In this document: positions 1-8,427 of the stretch, piece after piece
Layout: every line of letters starts with the position of its first letter
Numbering within the stretch: the stretch's first letter is position 1
Origin: OFTM10 sp964196195
GTDB lineage: Bacteria > Actinomycetota > Acidimicrobiia > Acidimicrobiales > Aldehydirespiratoraceae
Length of the DNA stretch: 50,648 nucleotides
Assembly: GCA_964196195.1 (NCBI GenBank)
Contig: CAXMSE010000015.1
Coordinates: forward strand, 1 to 50,648
Direction of reading: 5' to 3'
Program-made: the position numbers and the translations under genes
Notes under the pieces: model-generated
What the model saw: only the letters and a program-made list of their open reading frames with translations
The model's database searches: none
Told to the model about the DNA's origin: nothing

Positions 1-205
1 CATCAGGGCAATATCGCGTGGCCGAACACCCCGTGGTGATCGCCTCTGCCTTGATGGCCTCGATGCTCCCTTCGTGGGTGTTTCCGTCGTCGTCGGTGAA
101 GGAACCACCCGGGGCGAGGGTGCCCGCAGCCGCCGGTGAGATGGTGTTGGTAGCAGCGGCAGCCAGGGCGAACGCGATGGCGACGATTCGAATCCGGTTG
201 GACAT
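1..205 (-). CDS. SLH-type secreted protein, 5' part only (runs off the left edge)
   Basis: This reading frame is open from an ATG at 205 to the window edge (68 codons). It begins with a typical signal peptide: a basic N-terminus (SNRIR), an Ala-rich hydrophobic stretch and an AAA-G cleavage-like site near residue 28. It then enters a segment reading FTDDDGNTHEGSIEAI, followed by AITTGC and RYCPD. That is the pattern of the S-layer-homology-like repeats common in secreted Acidimicrobiia and other actinobacterial proteins (F-x-D-D-[DE]-x-x-x-H-x-x-x-I, then G-C and C-P). AAGGA lies 6 nt in front of the ATG as a ribosome binding site. A role at the cell surface follows from the family. What lies downstream, whether more repeats or a catalytic domain, cannot be seen. 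Confidence 0.7.
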   Translation of the reverse strand, partial: MSNRIRIVAIAFALAAAATNTISPAAAGTLAPGGSFTDDDGNTHEGSIEAIKAEAITTGCSATRYCPD

Positions 206-262
206 GATCATCCTTGGAATCGGTCCGCGCTGCCCGCGACTTTACCCACCGGCGATGACGGC

Positions 263-278
263 TACTGTTCGCTCGATG
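263..278 (+). promoter_or_regulatory. Putative leaderless promoter -10 box for the alcohol dehydrogenase
   Basis: TACTGT (263-268) lies 7 nt before the ATG at 276. There is no Shine-Dalgarno sequence, so transcription may begin at the start codon. This supports ATG 276 over the upstream in-frame ATG at 255. Confidence 0.45.
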
Positions 279-1364
279 GTGAAAGCAGCGGTCTGTCGTG
301 AGTTCGGCGCCCCCCTGTCGATCGAGGAGATTGTGGTGGCGGCCCCGGGCCCCAGTGAAGTGCGCGTCGACATGAAGGCCTGCGCCATCTGCCACTCCGA
401 CATCATGTTGGCCGACGGCGCCTGGGGCGGAATCCTGCCTGCGGTCTACGGCCACGAGGCCGCCGGTGTCGTGGAGTCGATCGGCGAAGGCGTCGACGCG
501 GTGGCGGTGGGAGATCGGGTGGTGATCTCGCTGATTCGATCCTGCGGGAGCTGTCACAACTGCGCCCGAGGAATCCACACCTCCTGTACCGGCCATTTTG
601 CCATCGACGATCGGAGCCCACTGAGCACCGCCGACGGCGAGCCGCTCACCCACGGCCTTCACACCGCCACCTTTGCGGAGAAGGCGGTCGTGCATTCATC
701 CCAGGTGGCGGTGGTCCCCCCCGATATCGATTGGGCGAGCGCGTGTCTTCTCGGGTGTGGAGTGATCACCGGTGTCGGTGCGGTCACCAGCACGGCCCGG
801 GTGGAGGCCGGCAGCCATGTTGTGGTTATCGGATGTGGTGGAGTGGGGATCAACTCTCTTCAAGGAGCGGCGATAGCGGGTGCCCGCTCGGTGATCGCAG
901 TCGACCTCGAGCCGGCCAAGCGTGAAGGGGCCCGGGAGTTCGGGGCCACCGACACGGTGGACGGAGCCGCCATCGACATGGTCGAACAGGTGATGGCGAT
1001 CACCGGCGGCTGGGGTGCCGACTATGTCTTCGTCACGGTCGGAGCGAAGGCGGCCCTCGAGCAGGCGCCGTCGCTGCTAGCCCCCGGAGGCGCAGCGGTG
1101 ATCGTGGGCATGACCCCCAACGGTGTGACGGCCGACATCGACACCACGGCGCTGGCCGATGCCAGCCAGAGGATGCTCGGATCCAAGATGGGATCGGGTC
1201 GTCTGGCCACCGACATTCCCCGGCTCGTCGGTCTCTATCAACAGGGCCGGCTCAAGCTCGATGAGCTGGTGAGCCACACCTACCGCCTCGAACAGATCAA
1301 CGAGGCCGTGGAGTCGGCCCGCACGGGTGTTGCCCGTCGCAACGTGGTGGTATTCGATGACTGA
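276..1364 (+). CDS. Zinc-dependent alcohol dehydrogenase (MDR superfamily)
   Basis: This 362-residue medium-chain dehydrogenase should oxidise an alcohol or reduce an aldehyde with NAD(P). Catalytic-zinc residues are visible at C39-H40-S41-D42 and H60-E61. The four structural-zinc cysteines are C90, C93, C96 and C104. The Rossmann motif GCGGVGINSLQG follows in the second half. The layout matches the class III/aryl-alcohol branch, which includes thiol-dependent formaldehyde dehydrogenases, but the substrate cannot be read from sequence. The frame is open further upstream, but homology begins at the chosen ATG (MVKAAVCREFG), and a -10-like box sits 7 nt before it. The enolase-superfamily gene follows after 27 nt, so the two are probably co-transcribed. 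Confidence 0.88.
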   Translation: MVKAAVCREFGAPLSIEEIVVAAPGPSEVRVDMKACAICHSDIMLADGAWGGILPAVYGHEAAGVVESIGEGVDAVAVGDRVVISLIRSCGSCHNCARGIHTSCTGHFAIDDRSPLSTADGEPLTHGLHTATFAEKAVVHSSQVAVVPPDIDWASACLLGCGVITGVGAVTSTARVEAGSHVVVIGCGGVGINSLQGAAIAGARSVIAVDLEPAKREGAREFGATDTVDGAAIDMVEQVMAITGGWGADYVFVTVGAKAALEQAPSLLAPGGAAVIVGMTPNGVTADIDTTALADASQRMLGSKMGSGRLATDIPRLVGLYQQGRLKLDELVSHTYRLEQINEAVESARTGVARRNVVVFDD

Positions 1365-1391
1365 ACGGTTCACCAACACCCTCTCCGGGAG

Positions 1392-2594
1392 ATGCCAGTG
1401 AAGATTGCCTCGTTCGAGACCTTCGTTGTGGCCAACCCTCCGCCCCATTTCGGCGGGCGCTACTTCATCTTCGTGAAACTCGTCAGCGACGACGGCATCG
1501 TCGGCTACGGGGAGATCTACACCGCCACCTTCAGCGCCGACGTGGTGGCCCGCATGGCGCAAGACGTCTGCGAGCGGTGGGTGGTGGGCAGCGACCCCTT
1601 CCACATCGAGAGGCTCTGGCGCAGGGTCTACGGGTCGGGATACACCCTGCGTCCCGACATCTCCCTCGGCTCGGTGCTCAGCGGCATCGAAACCGCCTGT
1701 TGGGACATCATCGGCAAAGCTGTCGGCAAGCCGGTCTACGAGTTGCTCGGGGGTCGCGTTCACGACCGGCTCCGCAGCTACACCTACCTTTATCCCGATC
1801 CGACCGCCTCCGACGATGCCGCGGTCTACACCGATCCTCGTGTCGCGGCAGAGGCTGCAGTGAAGGAGGTGGAGCGCGGGTTCACGGCGGTGAAGTTCGA
1901 CCCCGCCGGCCCATACACCGTGTACGACGGCCACATGCCAACGCTCGAGGCTCTGGATCGCAGCGAGCAGTTCGTGAAGCTCATTCGTGAGGCAGTGGGT
2001 TCCCGGGCCGATCTCCTCTTCGGCACCCATGGCCAATTCACCGCGGCCGGAGCGATCCGGTTGGCCAAGCGACTCGAGCCCTACGACCCACTCTGGTTCG
2101 AGGAGCCGACCCCTCCCGAAAACGTCGAGGAGATGGCGAAAGTGGCGAGGGGTACGTCGATTCCGGTGGCCACCGGTGAACGGCTCACCACCAAGCATGA
2201 GTTCCATCGGGTGTTGGAGGCCGGCGCGGCGGCGATCTTGCAGCCCGCGCTCGGGCGCAGCGGCGGGATCCTCGAGACCAAGAAGATCGCCGCGATCGCT
2301 GAGGTCTACTACGCCCAGATAGCCCCCCATCTCTACTGCGGACCCATAGAGGCCCTGGCCAACATCCAGCTCGCCACCTGCATCCCAAACTTTTTGATTC
2401 TCGAATCGATCCAGGATTTCGGCGGCTTCTACGCCGAGCTGCTCACCACCCCGATCGAGTGGGACGACGGCTATGTCGTGCCTTCACGGGAGCCGGGCAT
2501 CGGCAGCGCCCTCGACGAAGAGGTGGCCCGGGCCAACCCGTGGACCGGCACTGAGCTACATCTCGAAATGAAATCCGACCCGGAAGTGCCGTGA
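1392..2594 (+). CDS. Mandelate racemase/muconate lactonizing enzyme family protein (enolase superfamily)
   Basis: The protein has 400 residues, the usual length for the family. It has the N-terminal capping domain (about 1-125) and the C-terminal barrel. Barrel landmarks are AVKFDPAGP (near 160), WFEEPTPPEN (near 236), ATGERLTTK (near 262) and PHLYCGP (near 313). The two Glu metal ligands (EEP and GER) are present. Where most relatives have D-x-N/H-G-R for the first metal ligand, this one reads FGTHGQ, so the expected Asp is Gly. Sugar-acid dehydratases or cycloisomerases (galactonate or galactarolactone type) are the closest picture. Which sugar acid is used is unknown. Its stop overlaps the next start by one base (TGATG). 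Confidence 0.85.
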   Translation: MPVKIASFETFVVANPPPHFGGRYFIFVKLVSDDGIVGYGEIYTATFSADVVARMAQDVCERWVVGSDPFHIERLWRRVYGSGYTLRPDISLGSVLSGIETACWDIIGKAVGKPVYELLGGRVHDRLRSYTYLYPDPTASDDAAVYTDPRVAAEAAVKEVERGFTAVKFDPAGPYTVYDGHMPTLEALDRSEQFVKLIREAVGSRADLLFGTHGQFTAAGAIRLAKRLEPYDPLWFEEPTPPENVEEMAKVARGTSIPVATGERLTTKHEFHRVLEAGAAAILQPALGRSGGILETKKIAAIAEVYYAQIAPHLYCGPIEALANIQLATCIPNFLILESIQDFGGFYAELLTTPIEWDDGYVVPSREPGIGSALDEEVARANPWTGTELHLEMKSDPEVP

Positions 2595-3589
2595 TGCCAG
2601 CCAACGCGATCCCACACGTTCCCCTCGCCCACCTGCCCACGCCACTGGAGCCGATGACCTCACTCTCTCGAGTTTTGGGCGGGCCCCACCTGTGGGTGAA
2701 ACGCGACGACGCCACCGGGCTGGCGATGGGGGGCAACAAGGCGCGCAAGCTCGAATACCTGATCGCCGATGCCGTCGAGCAGGAGGCCGACGTGATCCTC
2801 ACCACCGGCGCTACCCAGAGCAACCACTGTCGCCAGACAGCGGCGGCGGCCGCCCGTGTCGGGCTCGGGTGTGAGCTGCTGATCGAGCACCGGTTCCCCG
2901 ATTGGGGAGTCGAGTACCAGGCCGGCGGCAACATCCTTCTCGATCACCTCCTCGGTGCCAGAGTGATCGACCTCGAGGCTGGTGCCGACCGCGACTCGGC
3001 CCTCGCTGCCCGAGCCGCGGAATTGGCGGCCGCTGGTCGCACGCCTTACGTGATCCCGCTGGGTGGCTCGTCGGTGATTGGAGCGATGGGCTACCGCACC
3101 GCGGCGGTGGAGACGCTTCGCCAGGCTGATGAGCGCGGTTTCGAGATTCGCGAGATAGTCCACGCCACGGCCAGCGGCGGCACCCAGGCCGGGTTGGTGG
3201 CGGGGCTCGCCATTCGTCGCTCGGCCGTCGGCGTCTACGGAATCAGCGCCGGTGCACCGTCGGACTATCTCACCCCCATCGTGCACGAGCTGGCCCAGGG
3301 AGTTATCGAGCGGGTGGGGCTCGACCGCACCATCGCGCCCGAGGCCGTGATCGTCGACGACTACTATGTCGGTGATGAGTACGGGATGCCCACCCAGGCG
3401 ATGCGTGAGGCAGTGAAGTTGGTGGCTGCCACCGAGGGGATCCTGCTCGACCCCGTCTACTCGGGGAAGGCCATGTCGGGCCTCATCGAGCTGGCCCGTC
3501 GGGGCCGATGGGGTCCCGACGATCATGTGGTGTTCGTACACACCGGTGGCACACCGGCACTGTTCGGTTACCGCGAAACCTTCGCCTAG
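2594..3589 (+). CDS. D-cysteine desulfhydrase / ACC deaminase family PLP enzyme
   Basis: A 331-residue fold-type II PLP enzyme. The cofactor lysine is K49 in GGNKARKLEY, followed by TTGATQSNHCRQTAAAAA, which is the phosphate and substrate loop of this family. LVHTGGTPALFGY-like ending (VFVHTGGTPALFGY) is the family C-terminal signature. Members deaminate D-cysteine, 1-aminocyclopropane-1-carboxylate, D-serine or L-cysteate, and the sequence alone does not choose between them. ATG 2594 is preferred because it overlaps the preceding stop; GTG 2591 is also in frame. It is the last gene of a three-gene unit with the dehydrogenase and the enolase-type enzyme, followed by a hairpin. Confidence 0.85.
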   Translation: MPANAIPHVPLAHLPTPLEPMTSLSRVLGGPHLWVKRDDATGLAMGGNKARKLEYLIADAVEQEADVILTTGATQSNHCRQTAAAAARVGLGCELLIEHRFPDWGVEYQAGGNILLDHLLGARVIDLEAGADRDSALAARAAELAAAGRTPYVIPLGGSSVIGAMGYRTAAVETLRQADERGFEIREIVHATASGGTQAGLVAGLAIRRSAVGVYGISAGAPSDYLTPIVHELAQGVIERVGLDRTIAPEAVIVDDYYVGDEYGMPTQAMREAVKLVAATEGILLDPVYSGKAMSGLIELARRGRWGPDDHVVFVHTGGTPALFGYRETFA

Positions 3590-3632
3590 GCGTCGACTGG
3601 TCTCATCAAGCGGGACGCGGGCGCCAAAACGA

Positions 3633-3664
3633 CGAACGTGGGACCCCTTCTGATCCCATGTTCG
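3633..3664. terminator. Hairpin between convergent genes, possible bidirectional terminator
   Basis: An 11-bp stem (3633-3643 with 3654-3664, one G-T pair) encloses a 10-nt loop in the 209-bp gap between two convergent genes. No T-run follows, so termination is inferred from position and stem strength. The rest of the gap (3590-3798) shows no gene. Confidence 0.45.
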
Positions 3665-3798
3665 TTCGAACCGCCCGAATCGGACCGAGCCGAGCGGACT
3701 CTCGTCGACGAATGGACACCCCCGGCCAACCCGAGAGACCCCTTCCTCCCCGTCGACATCGGCCACTAGGCATGGGGATGGCACTGGCCCGATAGTCC

Positions 3799-4605
3799 TC
3801 AGCTCATTGTCGTGAGCAAGGCCTCGATCACCCGGGCCACACCATCGTCGATGTTGGATGGTGCCTGCTCGTCGGCCGCGTCGCTCACCATCGGCAAGGC
3901 GTTGCCCATTGCGACCCCCCGGCCGGCCCAGCCCAGCATGGTGAGATCGTTCTGGTTGTCGCCGAACGCGATCACCTCGTGGGCGGTGATGCCGAGCTGA
4001 TCACACAAGCGTGAGAGGGCCGCGCCCTTGTCGGCCCCCTCGGGGGTGACCTCCACGAACGGCGCACCCGAAGTGGTGACGTTGTGGCCGGGTTCGAGAT
4101 GGGGCCCGAGTCGACTCACCAGATCGACGGTGGTGAGCTCGGGGTGAGCTACGAACAGCTTCCCGATGTCGGTGAGGGTGGCGGGATCATCGATGGCCCC
4201 CGTCCGAGGCTTGCCTTCCAGGTTGAACGGGCTCAACTCCTGGAATCGTGTATCCCAGAGGAGTCCTTCGGCCGTCTCGAACCCGAGGCCGACGTTGCCG
4301 AGCTGGTTACGAATGCCGTCGATCATGGTGAGGACGGTGGGGGTGGGGAAGGTGAGTCGTTCCTCGATGAGCCCGCTGGCGTAGTTGTAGCGGTGGCCGC
4401 CGTTGGAGCCGATGAACCATTGGAGCTCAGCGCCGTTGGAGATCGCCTGGGCCGCAGCCGAGAAATGACTACGCCCGGTGACTGCCACGGCAGTGATGCC
4501 AACCGCTCGAGCCGCGTTGATTGCCGCGACGTTGCGGGGCGACGGCACATGATCGGGACCGAAGAAGGTGCCGTCGAGATCGGTGGCGATGAGTCGGATG
4601 GTCAT
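3799..4605 (-). CDS. HAD-superfamily hydrolase, Cof type (IIB)
   Basis: A 268-residue phosphatase of the HAD superfamily. Motif I is D9-L-D11-G-T near the N-terminus, motif II is AVAVTGRS, motif III contains the lysine of GADKGAALSRL, and motif IV is AFGDNQNDLTML. The roughly 110-residue insert between motifs II and III marks the C2B cap class, whose members dephosphorylate sugar phosphates, phosphorylated cofactors or FMN. The substrate is not predictable. The start ATG (4605) overlaps the stop of the upstream amidase gene (ATGA), so the two are translationally coupled. The frame also stays open well upstream, but that part is antisense shadow of the amidase. Confidence 0.85.
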   Translation of the reverse strand: MTIRLIATDLDGTFFGPDHVPSPRNVAAINAARAVGITAVAVTGRSHFSAAAQAISNGAELQWFIGSNGGHRYNYASGLIEERLTFPTPTVLTMIDGIRNQLGNVGLGFETAEGLLWDTRFQELSPFNLEGKPRTGAIDDPATLTDIGKLFVAHPELTTVDLVSRLGPHLEPGHNVTTSGAPFVEVTPEGADKGAALSRLCDQLGITAHEVIAFGDNQNDLTMLGWAGRGVAMGNALPMVSDAADEQAPSNIDDGVARVIEALLTTMS

Positions 4606-5993
4606 GGCACGAGGTGGTGGAGAGGGTTGGCTGCTTCGAGAGTGGCGGCGATCTGGAGCAGGCGGTGCTCCTCGCCGACCGGAGCCACCAGCTGCAGACC
4701 CACCGGCAACCCGTCGCGGGTGAATCCAGCGGGAATCGACATGGCGGGGCAGCCGGTCGGAGTGATGATGCAGCAGGCGGTCATCCATTCGAGATAGTCG
4801 CTCATGGCATGGCCGTCGATCTCGGTGGGGTACTCCCACTCCGCTGGGAAGGGTGCAACCTGGGCGGTGGGGAGGGCGATCACATCGTGATCGCGAAAGC
4901 AGCGGGTCATCTCCATGTGCAAGCCAGCCCTGAGGCGTTCGGCTTGTATTACATCTTCGAGATCGAGCGACATGCCGTACTCGATGTTGGCGACCACCGT
5001 GTCCTTGATCAGTGTCCATGATTCGCGCGGGACCCGGGTGCCGAGATCTCGGTACTGGAGCCCCCGCAGCACCCGAAAAACCGTCATCGCATCACTGAAG
5101 TCGATTTGGACGTCGGTCAGGGCTCCACCGTGGTCGATGATACGCGACGCCGCAGCGCGACAGATCTCCATTGTCTCGGGCTCGGCCACGAACTCTCCAC
5201 AGTCGCCCGCCCAACCGACACGAACTTCGCCGGCGGGCTGGATCGGCGAACCGATCCGAGGATCGAGAGGGGAGGAGAGAGGATCGCGGGGGTCGGCAGC
5301 GCCCAGGACCGAGAGCAGCAGGGAGGTGTCGTCGACGGTGCGGGCCATGGGTCCCGGTACCCCGAGTCGCACGAGGTGGGTGGACCGCTCCACTGGGACC
5401 GCAACCCTGCCGATCCCGGGCCTCAGGCCCACCACATTGCAGAATCCCGCGGGGTTGCGTAGAGAGCCGCCGAAGTCGCTGCCGTCTGCGATCGGCACCA
5501 TACGGGCCGCCAGCGCCGCCGCCGCCCCACCGCTGCTACCGCCGGCACTGCGATCGAGGTTCCAGGGATTTCGGGTGAGGCCGTAGACAGGGTTGAAGGT
5601 GTGGGAGCCCGTCCCGAACTCGGGCGTGTTGGTCTTGCCGATGATGATCGCCCCAGCCGCCCTCAAGCGAGCCGCGATGAATCCGTCGGCTGGGGCCGGC
5701 CGGTCGGATGTGACGAGCGAACCGGCCCGCGTAGGCAGCCCGGCCACGTCCTGGAGGTCCTTCACCGCAACCGGGAGGCCGTGCAGTGGCCCGGCGACTT
5801 CGCCGGCATCGGCGGTGTCGGCGTCGGCCAACACCTCTTCACGAGAGCGGGCCGCGATTATCGCGTTGACGGCTGGGTTCACGTCGTCGATCTGGTCGAG
5901 GTGGGCCGTCACCACTTCTCGAGCCGAGACCTCGCGGTCGCGCACCATGGCGGCGAGCTCGCGGGCGGTTCTGTCGATGAGACGGCCGGTCAT
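4602..5993 (-). CDS. Amidase (amidase-signature family)
   Basis: A 463-residue amidase-signature hydrolase that should cleave a carboxamide or similar C-N bond. The Ser-cisSer-Lys triad is visible: K78 in LPVAVKDL, the cis-serine in SAGGSSGGAAAA (about 154) and the nucleophile S177 in DFGGSLRNPAG. It is shorter than typical GatA (about 480-500) and has no GatB or GatC neighbour. It is therefore better read as a catabolic or detoxifying amidase (6-aminohexanoate-cyclic-dimer hydrolase or aryl-amidase type) than as a tRNA amidotransferase subunit. The start ATG 5993 lies 8 nt after the yaaA stop, and the HAD gene overlaps its end, giving a yaaA-amidase-HAD unit. Confidence 0.87.
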   Translation of the reverse strand: MTGRLIDRTARELAAMVRDREVSAREVVTAHLDQIDDVNPAVNAIIAARSREEVLADADTADAGEVAGPLHGLPVAVKDLQDVAGLPTRAGSLVTSDRPAPADGFIAARLRAAGAIIIGKTNTPEFGTGSHTFNPVYGLTRNPWNLDRSAGGSSGGAAAALAARMVPIADGSDFGGSLRNPAGFCNVVGLRPGIGRVAVPVERSTHLVRLGVPGPMARTVDDTSLLLSVLGAADPRDPLSSPLDPRIGSPIQPAGEVRVGWAGDCGEFVAEPETMEICRAAASRIIDHGGALTDVQIDFSDAMTVFRVLRGLQYRDLGTRVPRESWTLIKDTVVANIEYGMSLDLEDVIQAERLRAGLHMEMTRCFRDHDVIALPTAQVAPFPAEWEYPTEIDGHAMSDYLEWMTACCIITPTGCPAMSIPAGFTRDGLPVGLQLVAPVGEEHRLLQIAATLEAANPLHHLVP

Positions 5994-6001
5994 CGAACAG
6001 C

Positions 6002-6793
6002 TCAGGTCATCCCACCGTCTTCGCGGATGAAGACGGGCTGATCTACCGTCGACCGCTCGCGGTCGTACCGATAGCCCATGGCGGTGAATCCCTTGAGCCC
6101 CGACACCGACTTGATCCGGTCGCGGATGATCCACCCAGCCATCGCGCCGCGGGCCCGTTTCGCGAAGAAGCTGACGATCTTGTAGTCGCCACCATCCTTG
6201 GAATCGAGGAATACCGGGCTCACCACGCGGCCGTCGATTCGGGTTGAGTCGACCGCCCCGAAGTACTCGTTGGAGGCGAGGTTGATGAGTGCCTTCGTGC
6301 CGGGACTGGCCGCGAGGTCGGTGTTGATCGCGTCGGTGATGTGACAACCCCAGAAACCGTAGAGATCCTTGCCCCGGTTGGTGATGAGCGAGCTGCCCAT
6401 CTCGAGTCGATAGGCCTGCATCAGATCGAGCGGGCGGAGCACCCCGTAGAGCCCCGAAAGAATTCGCAGGGTCTTCTGGGCCTGGGTGTAGTCGCGCTCA
6501 TCGAAGGTGCCGCGGGGATCCATGCCGATGTAGACATCGCCGGTGAACGCGAGGAGGGCCGGCCTCGCATTCGCGGTGGTGAACGGTGTTTCCCAGTCTT
6601 GGAAGCGTTCATGGTTGAGTTCACCGAGAGATTCGGACACTCGCATCATCTTGGAGATGTCGCGCGGTGATTTCTTCGCCATGCTGGCGACGAGTTCGCG
6701 GGAGTGCTCGAGCATTCGAGGCTCGGAATGTTTTCTGGTGGGTAGCGGCGACTCGTAATCGAGCGATTTTGCGGGTGAAACGACGATCAGCAC
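6002..6793 (-). CDS. yaaA: Peroxide stress protein YaaA (DUF328/UPF0246)
   Basis: A 263-residue cytoplasmic protein that begins MLIVVSPAKSLDY, the hallmark start of YaaA. Internal landmarks are FQDWETPFTTANARPA, FTGDVYIGMDP, ILSGLYGVLRPLDLMQAYRLEMG and, near the end, VSFFAKRARGAMAGWII. Length and motifs match the E. coli family. In E. coli, YaaA binds DNA and limits Fenton damage during hydrogen peroxide stress by lowering free iron. The start is GTG 6793. The amidase gene follows closely on the same strand, but no functional link is evident. Confidence 0.93.
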   Translation of the reverse strand: MLIVVSPAKSLDYESPLPTRKHSEPRMLEHSRELVASMAKKSPRDISKMMRVSESLGELNHERFQDWETPFTTANARPALLAFTGDVYIGMDPRGTFDERDYTQAQKTLRILSGLYGVLRPLDLMQAYRLEMGSSLITNRGKDLYGFWGCHITDAINTDLAASPGTKALINLASNEYFGAVDSTRIDGRVVSPVFLDSKDGGDYKIVSFFAKRARGAMAGWIIRDRIKSVSGLKGFTAMGYRYDRERSTVDQPVFIREDGGMT

Positions 6794-6802
6794 CCCACTG
6801 GT

Positions 6803-7087
6803 TTATCTGCTCGGGCCGAGCATTGCTCCTGCATGCGGTAGGGGTGGGCGCGCATTGAGGCCTTCGGCCAGGCTGAGGGCGCAGACGTACTGGGCGAGTG
6901 CGGCTGCGTCGGGGCCGACTATCTCGACCCGCCGTTCGGCGGCGATGTCCCAGGACGAAACACCGGTGGTGAGCCTGCGGTATTCACCCAGGGGATCGCC
7001 GTACGACATCGGCATGTACATCTGGTTGTAGACCGTGAAGGCGGTGGCGCCTGCCCTTACAGTTGCCGCACTCTTACTACGAAGGAT
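6803..7087 (-). pseudogene. Remnant of a GcvT/DmdA-type aminomethyltransferase gene (N-terminal piece)
   Basis: The open frame reads TVRAGATAFTVYNQMYMP, then SYGDPLGEYRRLTTGVSSWD, then AAERRVEIVGPDAAALAQYV. This is the N-terminal 60-odd residues of GcvT-fold, tetrahydrofolate-dependent aminomethyl transferases and DMSP demethylases, which are normally 350-450 residues long. Homology stops after ALSLAEGL, and the frame ends 17 residues later, where the yaaA promoter region begins. Upstream it is cut by an in-frame TGA (7088-7090), and a DUF899 gene on the other strand starts there. An ATG at 7021 would give a 72-residue protein, but it lies inside the homologous block. I read this as a decayed gene fragment. 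Confidence 0.7.
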
Positions 7088-7095
7088 TCACTGTG

Positions 7096-7776
7096 ATGCC
7101 GGATCATCGCGTTGCCACCCGCGCCGACTTCGAAGCCGCCAGAGAGGAGCTGCTCGAGGCCGAAAAGAATCTCACCCGCCTCCACGACGACGTCGCGCGG
7201 AAACGCCGCGACCTGCCATGGGTGCGTGTCGACACCGGCTATCTGTTCGAGACCGAGAGCGGACCGCGATGGCTTGCCTACCTGTTCGGTGAGCACAGCC
7301 AGCTCATCGTGTGGCACTTCATGTTCGGCCACGACTGGGACGAGGGTTGTCCGAGCTGCTCTTTCTGGGCGGACGGGTACGACGGCGTTCTCTCCCACCT
7401 GGCTGCTCGCGACGTCGCGCTCGTCGCCGTGTCGACAGCGCCGCTTGACCGTCTACTCGACTACCGCCAACGGATGGGCTGGGCATTCCCATGGGTGTCG
7501 TCGGGGGGAACGTCGTTCAACCGTGATTTCGAGGTCGCGGGCTCGGATCGCTACAACTATCGCCCCAGCGACGAGCCCATCGGCGAGCTGCCAGGGTTCA
7601 GCGTGTTCGCGCGCGAGGGCAACGAGGTCTTCCACACTTACTCGGCCTACTCGCGCGGACTCGACATCTTCAACAACGCTTACCAGATGCTCGACATGGT
7701 GCCGAAGGGACGCGACGAAGACGAGCTGCCGTGGAGCATGGCCTGGCTGCGTCGCCACGATCAGTACGAAGCCTGA
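7096..7776 (+). CDS. DUF899 family thioredoxin-like protein
   Basis: A 226-residue DUF899 protein. Family landmarks are the N-terminal FEAAREELLEAEKNLTRLHD helix, RRDLPWV, VDTGYLFE, VWHFMFGHDWDEGCPSCSFW, and the C-terminal YQMLDMVPKGRDED. The CPSC motif (C85-C88) sits where thioredoxin-fold proteins carry their redox pair. A redox role is inferred, since members of the family are not well characterised. ATG 7096 is chosen because GAAGGA (7081-7086) lies 9 nt upstream; a TTG at 7063 is also in frame. The 120-bp stretch between its end and the next gene contains no recognisable gene. Confidence 0.85.
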   Translation: MPDHRVATRADFEAAREELLEAEKNLTRLHDDVARKRRDLPWVRVDTGYLFETESGPRWLAYLFGEHSQLIVWHFMFGHDWDEGCPSCSFWADGYDGVLSHLAARDVALVAVSTAPLDRLLDYRQRMGWAFPWVSSGGTSFNRDFEVAGSDRYNYRPSDEPIGELPGFSVFAREGNEVFHTYSAYSRGLDIFNNAYQMLDMVPKGRDEDELPWSMAWLRRHDQYEA

Positions 7777-7896
7777 CGTGGTGGCCGTCGCCAATCGCGG
7801 CAAGCACGAATCGTGGCCGACGGACTCCCTTCACCAAGTCACTGGCGTCACCGCCGCAGTGAACCGATCGGGCCCTCTGACGCGACAGTGTTGGTG

Positions 7897-8427
7897 ATGG
7901 ACCTGGAATCGGCCTCCGACGCAGACCTCATCGCCGCTGTGGCGATGAAGGATCGCGGGGCGTTGCGGGTCCTGCACGAACGCCACACCCCGTGGCTGCT
8001 GGCCCGTCTGCGGCGGCGGTGCGGTGACAGCGATGTGGTCGCCGAAGCCGTTCAGGACACCTGGGTGGCGGTGTGGAAGTCGCCGGGTTGGGACGGACGC
8101 GGGGAGGTGGGCGCGTGGCTGTGGGGAATCGGAATCCGGCGCCTGATCGGAGTACAGCGTCGCCGCAACCGCTGGGCTCCGGCGATCGATCGAGCCACTG
8201 ACGAGACCGTGATTTCGGCCGAGGATCGTGTGCTGTTGGGTGTCGAGCACGGCGATCTTGCCGGGGCGCTCGCATCGCTGTCGCCAGAACTACGGGCAGT
8301 CGTCCAGGCGACGATCTTGGATGGGCTCACGACGAAGGAGGCGGGCATGTTGCTGGGGATCCCCCGGGGAACGGTCAAGTCTCGAATGTCGCGGGCCCGC
8401 ATCGAATTGAGAGGAGCACTGGCATGA
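7897..8427 (+). CDS. ECF-type RNA polymerase sigma factor
   Basis: A 176-residue group 4 sigma factor. Region 2 runs from about residue 15 to 90 (LHERHTPWLLARLRRR, then EAVQDTWVAVWK and AWLWGIGIRRLI). Region 4 is at the C-terminus (LSPELRAVVQATILDGLTT, then EAGMLLGIPRGTVKSRMSRA). It should direct RNA polymerase to its own operon and perhaps others in response to an unknown signal. ATG 7897 gives a normal N-terminus; the 28 extra in-frame codons upstream do not resemble the family. Its last four bases overlap the start of the zinc-finger membrane protein gene, the classic sigma/anti-sigma arrangement. Confidence 0.92.
   Translation: MDLESASDADLIAAVAMKDRGALRVLHERHTPWLLARLRRRCGDSDVVAEAVQDTWVAVWKSPGWDGRGEVGAWLWGIGIRRLIGVQRRRNRWAPAIDRATDETVISAEDRVLLGVEHGDLAGALASLSPELRAVVQATILDGLTTKEAGMLLGIPRGTVKSRMSRARIELRGALA

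Noticed and set aside
18..275. In-frame extension upstream of the alcohol dehydrogenase
   Set aside because: The extra 86 codons do not resemble the family, overlap the SLH-type gene on the other strand, and a -10-like box with a family-typical start lies at 263-276.
1077..3784. Long minus-strand frames (417 and 374 codons) opposite the enolase-type and PLP enzyme genes
   Set aside because: They are antisense shadows of GC-rich coding sequence; their translations are Gly/Arg/His-rich with no domain, while the plus strand shows clear families.
4602..5993. GatA subunit of the tRNA amidotransferase
   Set aside because: No gatB or gatC nearby and the protein is short; a stand-alone amidase is the simpler reading.
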